A stretch of DNA of 64,000 bases from UBA2336 sp031395485 (GCA_031395485.1 JANNUS010000006.1:434001-498000); one strand, 5' to 3'. Positions 1-9,571 are shown, numbered from the stretch's first letter. Made by a program: numbers and translations. Notes: generated by a model from the sequence alone, not told the origin.

Positions 1-1
1 A

Positions 2-436
2 AGTGGATATTTTGATTATGAACAAGCATTGAAATGTGCGCGAGAACAAAACAAGCCACTGTTTATTGACTTCACCGGACATGGTTGTACAAACTGTCGT
101 GAAATGGAAGCAGTAGTTTGGAGTGACCCTTCTGTACTGGAGCGATTGAAAAATGATTTCGTAATTGTCGCACTCTATGTCGATGATAAAACACAATTGC
201 CAGAATCAGAATGGTTCACCTCGAAGTATGATGGTAAAGTGAAAAAGACCATTGGTAAGAAAAATGCTGACCTACAAATCACAAATCTGGAAAATAATGC
301 TCAACCATTTTATGTACTGCTAGGCACCGATGAACGTGTACTGGCATGGCCGTATGGATATAATCGAAGCGTTGAAGAGTTTGTAAAATTCCTGGAAAGC
401 GGAAAAGCTAAGTTCAAAGAGATGGCCGTGAACTAG
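2..436 (+). CDS. dsbD: Protein-disulfide reductase DsbD-like, C-terminal thioredoxin domain (5' truncated by window)
   Basis: The reading frame is open from base 2 with no start codon in the window, so this is the 3' end of a longer gene. It encodes a thioredoxin-like fold: strand, then FTGHGCTNCREMEAVVW containing a CxxC redox pair (CTNC), then a PFYVLLGTDE strand in the position of the cis-Pro loop. The CTNC signature with the following REMEAVVW helix is typical of the periplasmic C-terminal domain of DsbD/ScsB-type proteins, which pass electrons from the inner-membrane domain to periplasmic partners. The membrane domain must lie upstream of the window. A stand-alone thiol:disulfide thioredoxin is possible but less likely, because the frame runs in from the edge. 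Confidence 0.75.
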   Translation, partial: SGYFDYEQALKCAREQNKPLFIDFTGHGCTNCREMEAVVWSDPSVLERLKNDFVIVALYVDDKTQLPESEWFTSKYDGKVKKTIGKKNADLQITNLENNAQPFYVLLGTDERVLAWPYGYNRSVEEFVKFLESGKAKFKEMAVN

Positions 437-538
437 TTACACAGTACAATACCGCAGAATTTCATATATTTGATCAGCGTGTGGCATTGAGTTGACTTGA
501 TTTTTTTAGAAGCCACAAATTTTTAGCGCGTTAGATTA

Positions 539-1834
539 ATGATTAAGAGAATGCAAAAACGTTGGGGTTGGTTTTTTTCTATCTGCATAATTATAGTGGG
601 TGCAATGGCATTCAATGCTTATAATCCTTTTGTTGATATACAACAAGCCAACGATTCGTATAGCTTCTCACCGCTTACGATTAATGTAAAAGAGTCAAAG
701 CTATTATATGGAATGAATGTTGATGACTATTTAGTAGTCGAAGACAAAGTCAAAAAGAATCAATTTCTAGCCGATATTCTTATTAATCACAATGTTCCGA
801 TTAAGCTGATTAATCAGGTATCCTCCATACCGAAAAATGTTTTTGATGTTCGAAAAATTGCTCAGAATAAAAAGTATACAGTAATCTGTACCCCCGATTC
901 ACTGAAAACAGCGAAAGCATTTATTTATGAACCCAACCCAATAGATTACATCGTATTTTCTTTTGACGACTCACTTCGAGTAGATGTTTGTCAGCGAGAA
1001 GTAGTAGTTGAAGAAAAGAGTATAGCAGGTGTAATTCTATCCTCTCTGTCACAAACCATCGAGGAGATGGGTATTTCGCACGAGCTCACCAATAAGTTTG
1101 TCGACATTTTTGCCTGGCAGGTAGATTTTCAAAGGCTTCAAAAGGGAGATGTGTTCAAGCTCGTGTATGAAGAAATTAAAGTTGAAAACCGTGCTATTGG
1201 CATTCGTAGCATTAAAGGAATTTACTTCCACCATTTCGGAAGCGATTATTATGCAATTCCATTCAATCAGGGTGACGGGTTGGATTATTTTGATGATCGT
1301 GGGAAAAGTTTGCGCAAAGCATTATTAAAGTATCCTATTGAATTTACGCGTATTAGCTCGCGCTATACAGGCAGAAGATTTCATCCCGTTCAAAAAATTT
1401 TTAAAGCCCATCTCGGAACCGATTTTGCTGCACCAACGGGCACCCCCATCCGTTCAGTTGGCGATGGAATTGTGGAAGAGGCACAATACAAATCAAATAA
1501 TGGGAATTATGTAAAGGTTAGGCACAACGGAATATATACTACGCAATACCTGCACATGTCAAGGATTGAGGGCGGAATAAAAGCAGGGACACGCGTTCGA
1601 CAAGGCCAGCGTATTGGTTATGTTGGCAGTACTGGGCTTGCCACGGGGCCACACTTGTGTTATCGTTTCTGGAGAAATGGGGTGCAAGTTGACGCGCTCA
1701 GGGTTGAACTTCCGCCATCACAACCTATAAAAGGTGATTTCACAGAAGTGTATGAACAGGTTAAAAATCTTGTAAAGATTAGGTTGGATGCAATCCCTTC
1801 ACCGGTTCAGCAATCCTTTGCGAAAGCTTTTTAG
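539..1834 (+). CDS. M23-family peptidoglycan endopeptidase with an HxC zinc motif
   Basis: 431 residues. An N-terminal hydrophobic segment (about residues 10-25) suggests a signal anchor, followed by a SpoIIQ/OapA-like middle region and a C-terminal LytM/M23 domain (about 280-390). The first zinc motif is intact (H291-LGT-D295) and the accessory His is present (H339 in YLHMS). The last motif, normally GPHLHFE, reads GPHLCYRFW, so the second His is Cys374 while H372 stays. In M23 enzymes that second His is a zinc ligand; cysteine can also bind zinc, so the enzyme may be active. The family cleaves peptide cross-links in the periplasm. The gene stands alone between the DsbD-like end and the patatin gene. 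The ATG at 539 is used. The family call is firm; activity is inferred. Confidence 0.85.
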   Translation: MIKRMQKRWGWFFSICIIIVGAMAFNAYNPFVDIQQANDSYSFSPLTINVKESKLLYGMNVDDYLVVEDKVKKNQFLADILINHNVPIKLINQVSSIPKNVFDVRKIAQNKKYTVICTPDSLKTAKAFIYEPNPIDYIVFSFDDSLRVDVCQREVVVEEKSIAGVILSSLSQTIEEMGISHELTNKFVDIFAWQVDFQRLQKGDVFKLVYEEIKVENRAIGIRSIKGIYFHHFGSDYYAIPFNQGDGLDYFDDRGKSLRKALLKYPIEFTRISSRYTGRRFHPVQKIFKAHLGTDFAAPTGTPIRSVGDGIVEEAQYKSNNGNYVKVRHNGIYTTQYLHMSRIEGGIKAGTRVRQGQRIGYVGSTGLATGPHLCYRFWRNGVQVDALRVELPPSQPIKGDFTEVYEQVKNLVKIRLDAIPSPVQQSFAKAF

Positions 1835-1926
1835 TTGCAACTAAAACTTTTTGATCCCTTCATTTCGTTACTCTCCTTGCGTAGGTTACTTTTATTTGTG
1901 AGCGTTATCTTAATTTTAGTTTCGCG

Positions 1927-4242
1927 TTGAATTTGGACAGTACTATAAAGCAAATATTTTTTATTGCCCTTCTATTCTTGACGGAGCGCACATTTGCTCA
2001 AAAAGTTGGTGTGGTTTTAAGTGGAGGAGGAGCCAAGGGGATTGCTCATGTTGGTGTGCTTAAGGCGTTAGAGGAAAATGAAATCCCTATCGATTATATC
2101 GTTGGCACTTCCATGGGGGGAATTATTGGCGGATGTTACGCTGCTGGTATGAGCCCAGAGGCAATTGAAAAAATGATTCTGTCTGAAGACTTTTTACGAT
2201 GGGTAAACGGCTTGCCGGAAGAAGGTGTGAATTACCATTACAATAAGGACGAAGAAGATCCACATTTCTTAAAATTAAACCTTTCGCTTGACTCAACCTT
2301 TGCGCTTCAGTTTAATGCAAGCATAGCAAATGATGTCTCGCTCAATTTTGCGCTGGCAGAAAAAATGGCACAAGCTGAAGCGATATCCGCCCGTAATTTT
2401 GATAGCTTGTTTGTGCCACTCAGGGTAGTGGCTTCTGATATTTTTACGCAGTCTGAGATCATTCTTTCAAAGGGTTCTTTGAGTGATGCCTTACGGGCTA
2501 CGCAAACCGTTCCATTTTTCTATAACCCGATCCGGGTCGATGGTCGCTATTTGTTTGATGGAGGAGTCTATAACAATTTTCCGGTAGATGTAGCGGCAGA
2601 GAATTTCAATCCCGAAATTATCATCGGATCAAATGTTTCTTCTAAGATTTTTGAAGAGTACCCCTATCAGAACGATGATAAACTGATTAATAATTCATTA
2701 CTGTTCCTGTTTCTTGATAAGTCTAATCCCTCCGATATTCCTGCAAGTGGTGTGTATATTCAGCCCAACCTTGAAAAATATAGCTCACTCGATTTTCAAA
2801 ATGCTCGAGCATTAATGGACAGCGGCTATGTACAAACCATGAGGCAAATTGAAGAAATAAAACAAAAAGTTATTTACAGAAGAACGTGTGATGATGTTAC
2901 GGACCGTAGAAATTCCTTTAACAATAAGAACAAGCAGTGGGTTTTTGATAACGTTACGTTCAGGTCGTTTAACTCAAAGCAGCGAAAGTACATACGCAGA
3001 ATATTTAAAGTTGATACCAAAAAGCCACGCACATTATATTTCAATGATATAAAACGAAGCTATTTTAAGCTGGCGTCCGAATCCTATTTCAGCAATGTAT
3101 ACCCATCGATAGTATTCAATCCGGAATCAGAAAAATTCACGCTTCAATTGTTGAGACGCCCACAAAAAAACTTTCAAGTAGATTTTGGTGGAGTGCTTGC
3201 AACACGTGATGTTAGTAACATTGCGCTGGGAATAAATTACTATAATTTTAACAGAGTGCTTACGCACGTGTACACAGGATTTCAAACAGGAAGTTTTTAT
3301 AAGTCGGCAATTGCCCGAGTCCGTTTCGACATTCCTTTTTTGAATCAATTTTATCTTCAGCCAGAAGCAATCTTCAATGGATGGGACTATCCCGAAGGTG
3401 TTGACTTGCTCCGGAAAACTTCGCTAACAGTGCTTAAGCGGTTTGACCGTAAAATTGGTCTTAATGTAGGCAAGGCTGTTGGAAATCATTTTAAAGGTGT
3501 GCTTAGCGTGGATGGATTTAGTAATGAAGATAGGTATAGTAATAAAAACTCATTTATCAGTACAGACACACTCGATGTGCTAAAGATCAAGGGAATAAAA
3601 GCCGGCCTTATTTTTTCAATGAATGATTTAAATCGCAAGCAATACGCATCGCGGGGCAAAGCCTACTCATTGAGCGCAAATTATTTTAGTGTTATTGAGC
3701 GGTATTCTCCAGGCAGCACAGCAGACATAACAAGCGTTACCGTTAAAAGCAGCCACCAATGGTTTAGAGTAAAGGCGATTGCAGAGCATTACTTTAGTCG
3801 TGGCTGGTTTCGGCCGGGATATTATGCTGAAGCAGTTCTTTCTAACCAACCATTTTTTAGTAACTATTTTGGTACCATTATTAATGCGCCTGCGTTTTTC
3901 CCATTGCAAGATAGCCGAACGCTGATTTTAGAAAACTTCCGTTCGTTTAACTATGCAGCCTTTGGATTGAGAAACGTATTTATAATTAGAAGCCGGTTGG
4001 ATTTTAGAGTTGAGGGTTATGCATTTAAACCATTTGAGTATCTGCAGGAAGGACCGAACCAACAAGCAGTAGAAAAAATTGATTTTACAAGTATCTTTTT
4101 TACGGCATCTTCTACACTGGTGTACCATTCACCAGTAGGACCTATTGGATTAAGCGTTAATTACTACGATGATCTGGAGAATGAAATTGGGGTGCTTTTG
4201 CATGTAGGTTTTTTGCTTTTTAACAAGCATAATATCGAATAA
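1927..4242 (+). CDS. Patatin-like phospholipase fused to an outer-membrane beta-barrel (type Vd-like)
   Basis: 771 residues. After a signal peptide (about 1-25, ending TFAQ) comes a patatin domain with the oxyanion loop SGGGAKG, the nucleophile elbow GTSMG and the Asp of the dyad in FDGGVYNN. The middle (about 330-410) resembles a POTRA-like linker, and the remainder is a BamA/Omp85-like barrel rich in alternating aromatic strands, ending in short periplasmic turns. PlpD-type proteins place the lipase outside or in the periplasm; here the barrel probably anchors it in the outer membrane. No ATG lies in the open frame upstream: it opens at 1885 after a TAG, so a TTG at 1927 (or the next TTG at 1933) is the start. 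A terminator-like hairpin follows the stop. Confidence 0.85.
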   Translation: MNLDSTIKQIFFIALLFLTERTFAQKVGVVLSGGGAKGIAHVGVLKALEENEIPIDYIVGTSMGGIIGGCYAAGMSPEAIEKMILSEDFLRWVNGLPEEGVNYHYNKDEEDPHFLKLNLSLDSTFALQFNASIANDVSLNFALAEKMAQAEAISARNFDSLFVPLRVVASDIFTQSEIILSKGSLSDALRATQTVPFFYNPIRVDGRYLFDGGVYNNFPVDVAAENFNPEIIIGSNVSSKIFEEYPYQNDDKLINNSLLFLFLDKSNPSDIPASGVYIQPNLEKYSSLDFQNARALMDSGYVQTMRQIEEIKQKVIYRRTCDDVTDRRNSFNNKNKQWVFDNVTFRSFNSKQRKYIRRIFKVDTKKPRTLYFNDIKRSYFKLASESYFSNVYPSIVFNPESEKFTLQLLRRPQKNFQVDFGGVLATRDVSNIALGINYYNFNRVLTHVYTGFQTGSFYKSAIARVRFDIPFLNQFYLQPEAIFNGWDYPEGVDLLRKTSLTVLKRFDRKIGLNVGKAVGNHFKGVLSVDGFSNEDRYSNKNSFISTDTLDVLKIKGIKAGLIFSMNDLNRKQYASRGKAYSLSANYFSVIERYSPGSTADITSVTVKSSHQWFRVKAIAEHYFSRGWFRPGYYAEAVLSNQPFFSNYFGTIINAPAFFPLQDSRTLILENFRSFNYAAFGLRNVFIIRSRLDFRVEGYAFKPFEYLQEGPNQQAVEKIDFTSIFFTASSTLVYHSPVGPIGLSVNYYDDLENEIGVLLHVGFLLFNKHNIE

Positions 4243-4252
4243 TAAGAGATTT

Positions 4253-4280
4253 AAGACCTTTTAATAAGGGTCTTGATTTT
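4253..4280 (+). terminator. Likely intrinsic terminator after the patatin gene
   Basis: AAGACC and GGTCTT form the stem of a short hairpin just after the stop codon, followed by TTGATTTT. The T-tract is interrupted, so it may be weak. Confidence 0.5.
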
Positions 4281-4368
4281 ACTGTTCTTAATCAGAGATG
4301 TATTATTTTCACCCAATTTTAGTTTTTTTGCCTATGTTTATCGAACGAATTAATCCGACAATAATCCG

Positions 4369-6405
4369 ATGAAGAAACTTTTACTTGCCTTCGTTATACT
4401 TTTAGCAACCATCACTGGGGCATCTGCACAAGCAGTTCAATGGGCATCAAAAGTTTTGCAGGTATCATCCGAGCTTACGCCTATTCAATATTCCGCCCAG
4501 CAAGCCTTAGGTAAGCCAAATGTATTACCTGCCGGAGGGCAGAATCCAAGTGCTTGGGCACCGGATAAACCAAATCGGAAAGAATTTTTAAAACTAGGCT
4601 TCGATAACCCTATTAACATTCGCCAGGTCGCTGTTGCAGAATCGCATAACCCAAGTGCCTTGTACAAGGTTTATGTTTATGATGAAGCCGGTGTAGAACA
4701 TGAAGTGAATACTCTAAACCCTATGGCCGTGCCCATGAAGGGGCGTATGCTTACCTTGTTCATGGAACTTACACCGTATAAAGTAAATGCGGTAAAACTT
4801 GAGTTTGACGGAGCCGCTGTTCCCGATTATTTTGGGATTGATGCAGTTGCAATTTCAGATTCTAATTATCCAATCATCGCGTTTATTCCAACACCATCAT
4901 TACTTGCATCTGGAATTGTTACCGAAGCCCTTGATAAAAATGTAAACAGCGAGTATAATGAACTTAATCCATTACTATCACCAGACGGCAAGGTCCTTTA
5001 CTTCAGTCGGAAAAACCACCCCGATAATGTTGGTGGTGCAGAGGATAAAGAGGATATCTGGTACTCTGAGTTGGGCGATGATGGAAAATGGCAGCTCGCC
5101 AAAAATATGGGACCACAGTTTAATAATGCATACCCTAATTTTGTAAATACAATTAGCGCGGTAACACCAGATGGCAAGTCGGCAATAATGGTTTTAGGAA
5201 ATAAATATATTGATGGAGGAAAGAAAATGCTTGCCGGAGTTTCGGTCAGCTCAAATGTTGGTGGAGAGTGGTCTAAGCCAGTTGGGTTAAACATCACCAA
5301 TGACTATAACTACAATGAAAAGGCAAATTATTTTTTGACAAACAATCGAAAAACAATGATCATGTCTGTTGAGCGTGATGATTCCAGGGGTGATCGTGAT
5401 TTGTATGTATCCTTCATGCAAGACGATAGTATTTGGACAGAACCACTGAATCTTGGCAACAGTGTAAATACAGCAGCGGAGGAATCTGCTCCCTTTTTAG
5501 CAGCCGATGACAAAACGTTGTATTTTTCTTCGAAAGGATTTAGCGGATTTGGTGGAAGCGATGTGTACGTATCAAAACGTCTGGATGATACCTGGACGAA
5601 TTGGTCTGAACCTGAAAATATGGGACGTGAAATTAATTCACCCTTAGAAGATCTATTTTTTAACATCCCTGCAAATAGTGAACACGCGTATTACTCCCGT
5701 GGAGTAACGGAAAGCAACACCGATATTTTTAGGGTAAAGTTACCGATTATGAAAAGTCCTGAAATATGGGTTACCGTGAAAGGCAAACTTATTGATGCCA
5801 AAACTAAAGAACCAATAGGTGCCAAAATTATTTATGAAAAACTGCCAAACGGAACAGCAGCGGGTATTGCACAGAGCGACCCGAAAACGGGGGGGTATGA
5901 AATAAAATTGCCGGCCGGATTTTTATATGGGATTCGTGCAGAAGCGAAAGATCATGTTTCAGAAAGTCAAAATCTTGACTTGCGAAACATAACCAGTGAT
6001 CAGTTGATTGATAATAAAGACTTTACGTTAGCAGCAATTGAGGTTGCTCTAATCGAAGAAAACGCAAAAATTGCGCTGAATAATATTTTCTTCGATTTCG
6101 ACAAAACGACACTTAAACCGGAGTCTTTTCCCGAATTAGATCGCATTGCCGCTTTAATGGTCGAGCGTGCAGCCATGCAGGTAGACATCGCGGGTCACAC
6201 AGATGCCACCGGAGAAAAACGGTATAATTTGGGATTATCGAAGCGAAGGGCCGGAGCAGTACAAAAGTATTTAATTGGCAAGGGAATTAGTGAAATGCGA
6301 GTATCGCTCTCATTTTATGGCGAAGGGAAACCAATTGATACAAATGCTACAAAACTTGGAAGAAGGAAGAATCGGAGGGTTGAATTCATAATTGTGAAAC
6401 CATAA
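4369..6405 (+). CDS. OmpA-family protein with PD40 propeller repeats
   Basis: 678 residues with a clear signal peptide (MKKLLLAFVILLATITGASA). An N-terminal region (about 25-160) looks like a discoidin/F5-8-type beta-sandwich. It is followed by PD40/WD40-like beta-propeller blades (about 195-460; e.g. DGKVLYFSRKNHP and DKTLYFSSKGFSGFGGSDVY), a carboxypeptidase-regulatory-like sandwich (about 470-545) and a C-terminal OmpA domain (about 560-678). The OmpA domain carries the peptidoglycan-binding pattern (GHTDATG, NLGLSKRRA), so the protein probably tethers a propeller to the cell wall below the outer membrane. This architecture is common in Bacteroidota, often near T9SS genes. A related shorter OmpA gene follows within 12 bp, suggesting one transcript. 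Confidence 0.88.
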   Translation: MKKLLLAFVILLATITGASAQAVQWASKVLQVSSELTPIQYSAQQALGKPNVLPAGGQNPSAWAPDKPNRKEFLKLGFDNPINIRQVAVAESHNPSALYKVYVYDEAGVEHEVNTLNPMAVPMKGRMLTLFMELTPYKVNAVKLEFDGAAVPDYFGIDAVAISDSNYPIIAFIPTPSLLASGIVTEALDKNVNSEYNELNPLLSPDGKVLYFSRKNHPDNVGGAEDKEDIWYSELGDDGKWQLAKNMGPQFNNAYPNFVNTISAVTPDGKSAIMVLGNKYIDGGKKMLAGVSVSSNVGGEWSKPVGLNITNDYNYNEKANYFLTNNRKTMIMSVERDDSRGDRDLYVSFMQDDSIWTEPLNLGNSVNTAAEESAPFLAADDKTLYFSSKGFSGFGGSDVYVSKRLDDTWTNWSEPENMGREINSPLEDLFFNIPANSEHAYYSRGVTESNTDIFRVKLPIMKSPEIWVTVKGKLIDAKTKEPIGAKIIYEKLPNGTAAGIAQSDPKTGGYEIKLPAGFLYGIRAEAKDHVSESQNLDLRNITSDQLIDNKDFTLAAIEVALIEENAKIALNNIFFDFDKTTLKPESFPELDRIAALMVERAAMQVDIAGHTDATGEKRYNLGLSKRRAGAVQKYLIGKGISEMRVSLSFYGEGKPIDTNATKLGRRKNRRVEFIIVKP

Positions 6406-6416
6406 AGTTGATTGCA

Positions 6417-7124
6417 ATGATGAAAAGAATTTTCAACGCCTGTCTTTTTCTGTCTTTCTCTCTCATAGCCATGAGCCAGTCGGTTGACAGTGTTATTACT
6501 GCACAGGGTCGTATTTTGAATGCCGACACGAAAGAACCACTTACAGCAAAAATTACATATCAAAGTTTGCCTTACGGGAATAAAGTTGGAGTGATTAATA
6601 ACAACGCATATTCTTTCCCCATGTTTGACCGTGAGCGATACTCCATTACGGTAGAAGCTCCGGGGTTTACTCCTGCTAAATACATGTTAGATCCCGCTGA
6701 AGCTACAGATCAAAAACGTGTAGTGAAAGATATTGAATTAGTTCATGGGTCAGCCACGGTAAAGAAAAAACACGAAGTAGGTCACGTGATGCGTTTAGAC
6801 AATCTCATTTTCCAAATCGGAAAGTCGAAAATCCAACCGGAGTCCTATCCGGAGTTAGATATTGTTGTTGACATGATGAAGGAACACTCAAAGATGGTTA
6901 TCCAGCTTGAAGGGCACACCGATTATTTAGGCGATCCTGCGAAGAACTTAAAGCTTTCTCAACAGCGCGTGGATGCTGTTAAAGCTTACATTATTTCAAA
7001 AAGTGTGAATAAGAATAGAGTAAAAACTAAAGCATTCGGAGGAACTGTCCCGCTCTCAAAAGAGGACACACCAGAAGTTCACCGCATGAATCGTAGAGTA
7101 GAATTGAGAATTTTGGAGAATTAA
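6417..7124 (+). CDS. OmpA-family protein, short paralogue of the upstream gene
   Basis: About 235 residues: a signal peptide (MMKRIFNACLFLSFSLIAMS), a small beta-sandwich and a C-terminal OmpA domain with GHTDYLGDPAKNLKLSQQR, the peptidoglycan-binding pattern. The sandwich (ADTKEPLTAKITYQSLPYG) matches the one in the preceding gene (DAKTKEPIGAKIIYEKLPNG), so this looks like a duplicate of that gene's C-terminal half without the propeller. I use the ATG at 6417; an ATG at 6420 and a TTG at 6408 are alternatives. The stop overlaps by 4 bp the stop of the convergent transglutaminase-like gene. Role: outer membrane to cell wall linkage (inferred). Confidence 0.85.
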   Translation: MMKRIFNACLFLSFSLIAMSQSVDSVITAQGRILNADTKEPLTAKITYQSLPYGNKVGVINNNAYSFPMFDRERYSITVEAPGFTPAKYMLDPAEATDQKRVVKDIELVHGSATVKKKHEVGHVMRLDNLIFQIGKSKIQPESYPELDIVVDMMKEHSKMVIQLEGHTDYLGDPAKNLKLSQQRVDAVKAYIISKSVNKNRVKTKAFGGTVPLSKEDTPEVHRMNRRVELRILEN

Positions 7125-7957
7125 TTTCCCCTCAAAGAAGCCACCACGGGCAATAATTCATTCTTGATCGAAAGCACAGTTTTAATACACTCAATCTTTA
7201 TAGTGCTTTCTAATGCGCTTTGTTGAAGGGCAAGCAAAATAATTTGTGAGAATTCATCAATCCGTGAAGATGAGTAAAGCGCATGCGCTTTAAATAGATA
7301 CTGAACAGATTCCTGTAGGTTTTGATGATTGTAAGAATCAACAGCCTTATTATAAAAGAGCAATCCATGTAATTCTTTTATCGAAACAGAATTAAATAAA
7401 TCAGTATTAAACTGGTAGTAATTGAATTTTGAATTGGTGGCAGACAACGTATTTTTCTTGTAGGTGTTAATTCTTTTTTCAATATCAGAGAGAGTATCTA
7501 CAAATCCATGTAACGGGTCTGTGGCCTCTATCAAAATTTTTCCTTGAATTGTTTCTGCTAGTATAAAAATGTGGTAGTTCGTTTCAATAACCTCATGTGG
7601 TATTTGAAAATGATTTAGAATGAGCGAATAAAGAATAGTGCCTGTTAGGCAATTGTAAGTACCCTTGTTGAAGAGGGCGCTAAAGGAGGCGTGATCTTCG
7701 TACTTTTTTAAATAGTACTGATGCGTCTTGGTGAATAAGTATTGTGTAAAATCATTCTGTTCCGTTATCGATAAGTGTTTTTTCTCAAGCTTATCAAGAA
7801 AAGCGCGAAACGATTTACTGGCAGAAACCTCTTGATGATCAACAGAAAGAAAGCTATTTAAGTAAACTTCCGTTGTAGTTTGGGTGCTAACATCTAAACC
7901 CTGCGCCAAACTGGTGGAAGAAATTAAGATAAAGCAAAAGAAAGCGACCTGTTTCAA
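7121..7957 (-). CDS. Secreted transglutaminase-like fold protein, function unknown
   Basis: 278 residues with a signal peptide (MKQVAFFCFILISSTSLAQG). The core shows a Cys-His-Asp order typical of the transglutaminase-like superfamily: Cys in KGTYNCLTGTILYSLIL, His in NYHIFILAE and Asp in LIEATDPLHGF, with the expected helix after the Cys. The C-terminal part (about 180-278) is helical and TPR-like. Members of this superfamily are usually peptidases or hydrolases in bacteria rather than cross-linking enzymes; substrate unknown. It is convergent with the OmpA pair, and its start lies 115 bp from the divergent aldehyde dehydrogenase. The fold call rests on motif order only. Confidence 0.6.
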   Translation of the reverse strand: MKQVAFFCFILISSTSLAQGLDVSTQTTTEVYLNSFLSVDHQEVSASKSFRAFLDKLEKKHLSITEQNDFTQYLFTKTHQYYLKKYEDHASFSALFNKGTYNCLTGTILYSLILNHFQIPHEVIETNYHIFILAETIQGKILIEATDPLHGFVDTLSDIEKRINTYKKNTLSATNSKFNYYQFNTDLFNSVSIKELHGLLFYNKAVDSYNHQNLQESVQYLFKAHALYSSSRIDEFSQIILLALQQSALESTIKIECIKTVLSIKNELLPVVASLRGN

Positions 7958-8072
7958 TGTTAACGTAATGTTACCTATATATGAACAAAGTTAATGTTTA
8001 GATAACATGAGTCAATAGCTTGACTAAAACTTAACATTGACACTGATTTAGCATATTTTCTTACCTTTCAGA

Positions 8073-9509
8073 ATGCTACCAATTGTTGAAGAAAAACGCG
8101 CCTTAAGCCATATTCATGCAGCTTTTAATAAAGCAAAGGCAGCTACTTTAGAGTTTAAGTTAGAACCGGTAAGCAAGCGAAGGGGTAGACTGCTTGCTTT
8201 GCGCAACTGGATAAAGGCTAATCGAACGGTCATCCATCACGCTATTTACAGCGACTTTAAGAAGCCGGCAGCGGAGGTTGATCTAACGGAAATATTTCCG
8301 GTTCTGGATGAAATAAAATTAGCAATTGATAATCTCGATCAGTGGGCAAAACCGAAAAAGGTAGATACTCCTGTTACCATGCTTGGCACCCGCGCCTCAA
8401 TAGTGTATGAGCCCAAAGGGTTGAGTCTAATCATTGCGCCATGGAATTACCCTTTCAATCTTTGCATCGGGCCATTAGTATCTGCCTTGGCCGCAGGTAA
8501 TAATGTTTTTATTAAGCCATCAGAACTTACTCCACATACTTCAACACTTATAAAATTGATGTGTGAGGAAGTATTTGAGATGAACGCAGTAATGGTATTT
8601 GAAGGGGATCAGGAAATTTCACAAGAACTACTCAAGCTACCTTTCAATCATATTTTTTTTACAGGAAGCCCTGCTATTGGTAAAGTTGTAATGAAAGCCG
8701 CATCCGATCACCTTACTTCAATAACCTTAGAGTTAGGGGGAAAATCACCAGCCATTGTTAGTAACTCTGCAAGAATAAAAGAAGCTGCACAACGGATTGC
8801 AGTTTCAAAATTTATTAACAACGGTCAAACATGCATTGCTCCTGATTATGTTTTAATTCATGAAAGTATTGCCGCAGATTTTATTATTCAGATTAAAGAT
8901 CAGGTGCAGAAGCTGTTTGCAGAAAGTGAAAGCAATATTCTTGCATCAACTCACTATGGACGCATTGTAAATCAAAAGCACTTTTCCAGGTTAAATGGAA
9001 TGCTTCAAGATGCACTCACAAAAGGCGCAAAACTTGAGCTTACCGGGCCGGTTGAAGAAGCACAACGATTCATGCATCCAATGATACTTTCTAATGTTAG
9101 TATGGATGCCCATGTTATGGAGGAAGAAATTTTTGGTCCCATACTTCCAATAGTACCCTATCGATCTTTAGATCAGGCCATCCATCTGATAAACGGCAAG
9201 CCTAAACCCTTGGCGCTATACTTTTTTGGCGAAAGTAAAATAGAGCGAAAACGTGTTCAACAGGAAACATCTTCGGGGGCAATCTGCATCAACGATTGCG
9301 CCATACACTTTTTACATCACAATATTCCGTTTGGCGGTGTAAATAACAGTGGTATAGGTAAGTCACACGGCTATTTCGGATTTCAGGCGTTTTCAAATGA
9401 GAAGCCCATTCTTACGCAACGTAGTGGGTTTACATCGTTTCAATTTTTCTATCCTCCCTATACCTCTTTTGTTAGAAGATTGATTAACGGGTTGTTAAAG
9501 TTGTTTTGA
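8073..9509 (+). CDS. Aldehyde dehydrogenase, class 3-like
   Basis: 478 residues, a full-length NAD(P)-dependent aldehyde dehydrogenase. Visible motifs are IAPWNYPFNL (cofactor site), FTGSPAIGK, the general base in LELGGKSP (E220) and the nucleophile in NNGQTCIAPDY (C254). The lack of an N-terminal extension and the hydrophobic, basic C-terminal tail (YPPYTSFVRRLINGLLKLF) resemble class 3 / fatty aldehyde dehydrogenases, whose tail helps membrane association. The probable reaction is oxidation of medium- or long-chain aldehydes to acids. It is a single gene with its own promoter region shared with the divergent secreted protein. Confidence 0.9.
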   Translation: MLPIVEEKRALSHIHAAFNKAKAATLEFKLEPVSKRRGRLLALRNWIKANRTVIHHAIYSDFKKPAAEVDLTEIFPVLDEIKLAIDNLDQWAKPKKVDTPVTMLGTRASIVYEPKGLSLIIAPWNYPFNLCIGPLVSALAAGNNVFIKPSELTPHTSTLIKLMCEEVFEMNAVMVFEGDQEISQELLKLPFNHIFFTGSPAIGKVVMKAASDHLTSITLELGGKSPAIVSNSARIKEAAQRIAVSKFINNGQTCIAPDYVLIHESIAADFIIQIKDQVQKLFAESESNILASTHYGRIVNQKHFSRLNGMLQDALTKGAKLELTGPVEEAQRFMHPMILSNVSMDAHVMEEEIFGPILPIVPYRSLDQAIHLINGKPKPLALYFFGESKIERKRVQQETSSGAICINDCAIHFLHHNIPFGGVNNSGIGKSHGYFGFQAFSNEKPILTQRSGFTSFQFFYPPYTSFVRRLINGLLKLF

Positions 9510-9546
9510 ATTACGGGCGTACCGACTCGCTAAAAACTTAACAATA

Positions 9547-9571
9547 TTTGAATCTAGGTTTCGTAATTTTG
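9547..9571 (+). promoter_or_regulatory. Possible Bacteroidota promoter for the AsmA-like gene
   Basis: TAATTTTG at 9564-9571 fits the TAnnTTTG -7 box. A TTTG lies at 9547-9550, but the 13-nt spacing is shorter than the usual 17-21, so only the -7 box is convincing. Confidence 0.35.
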
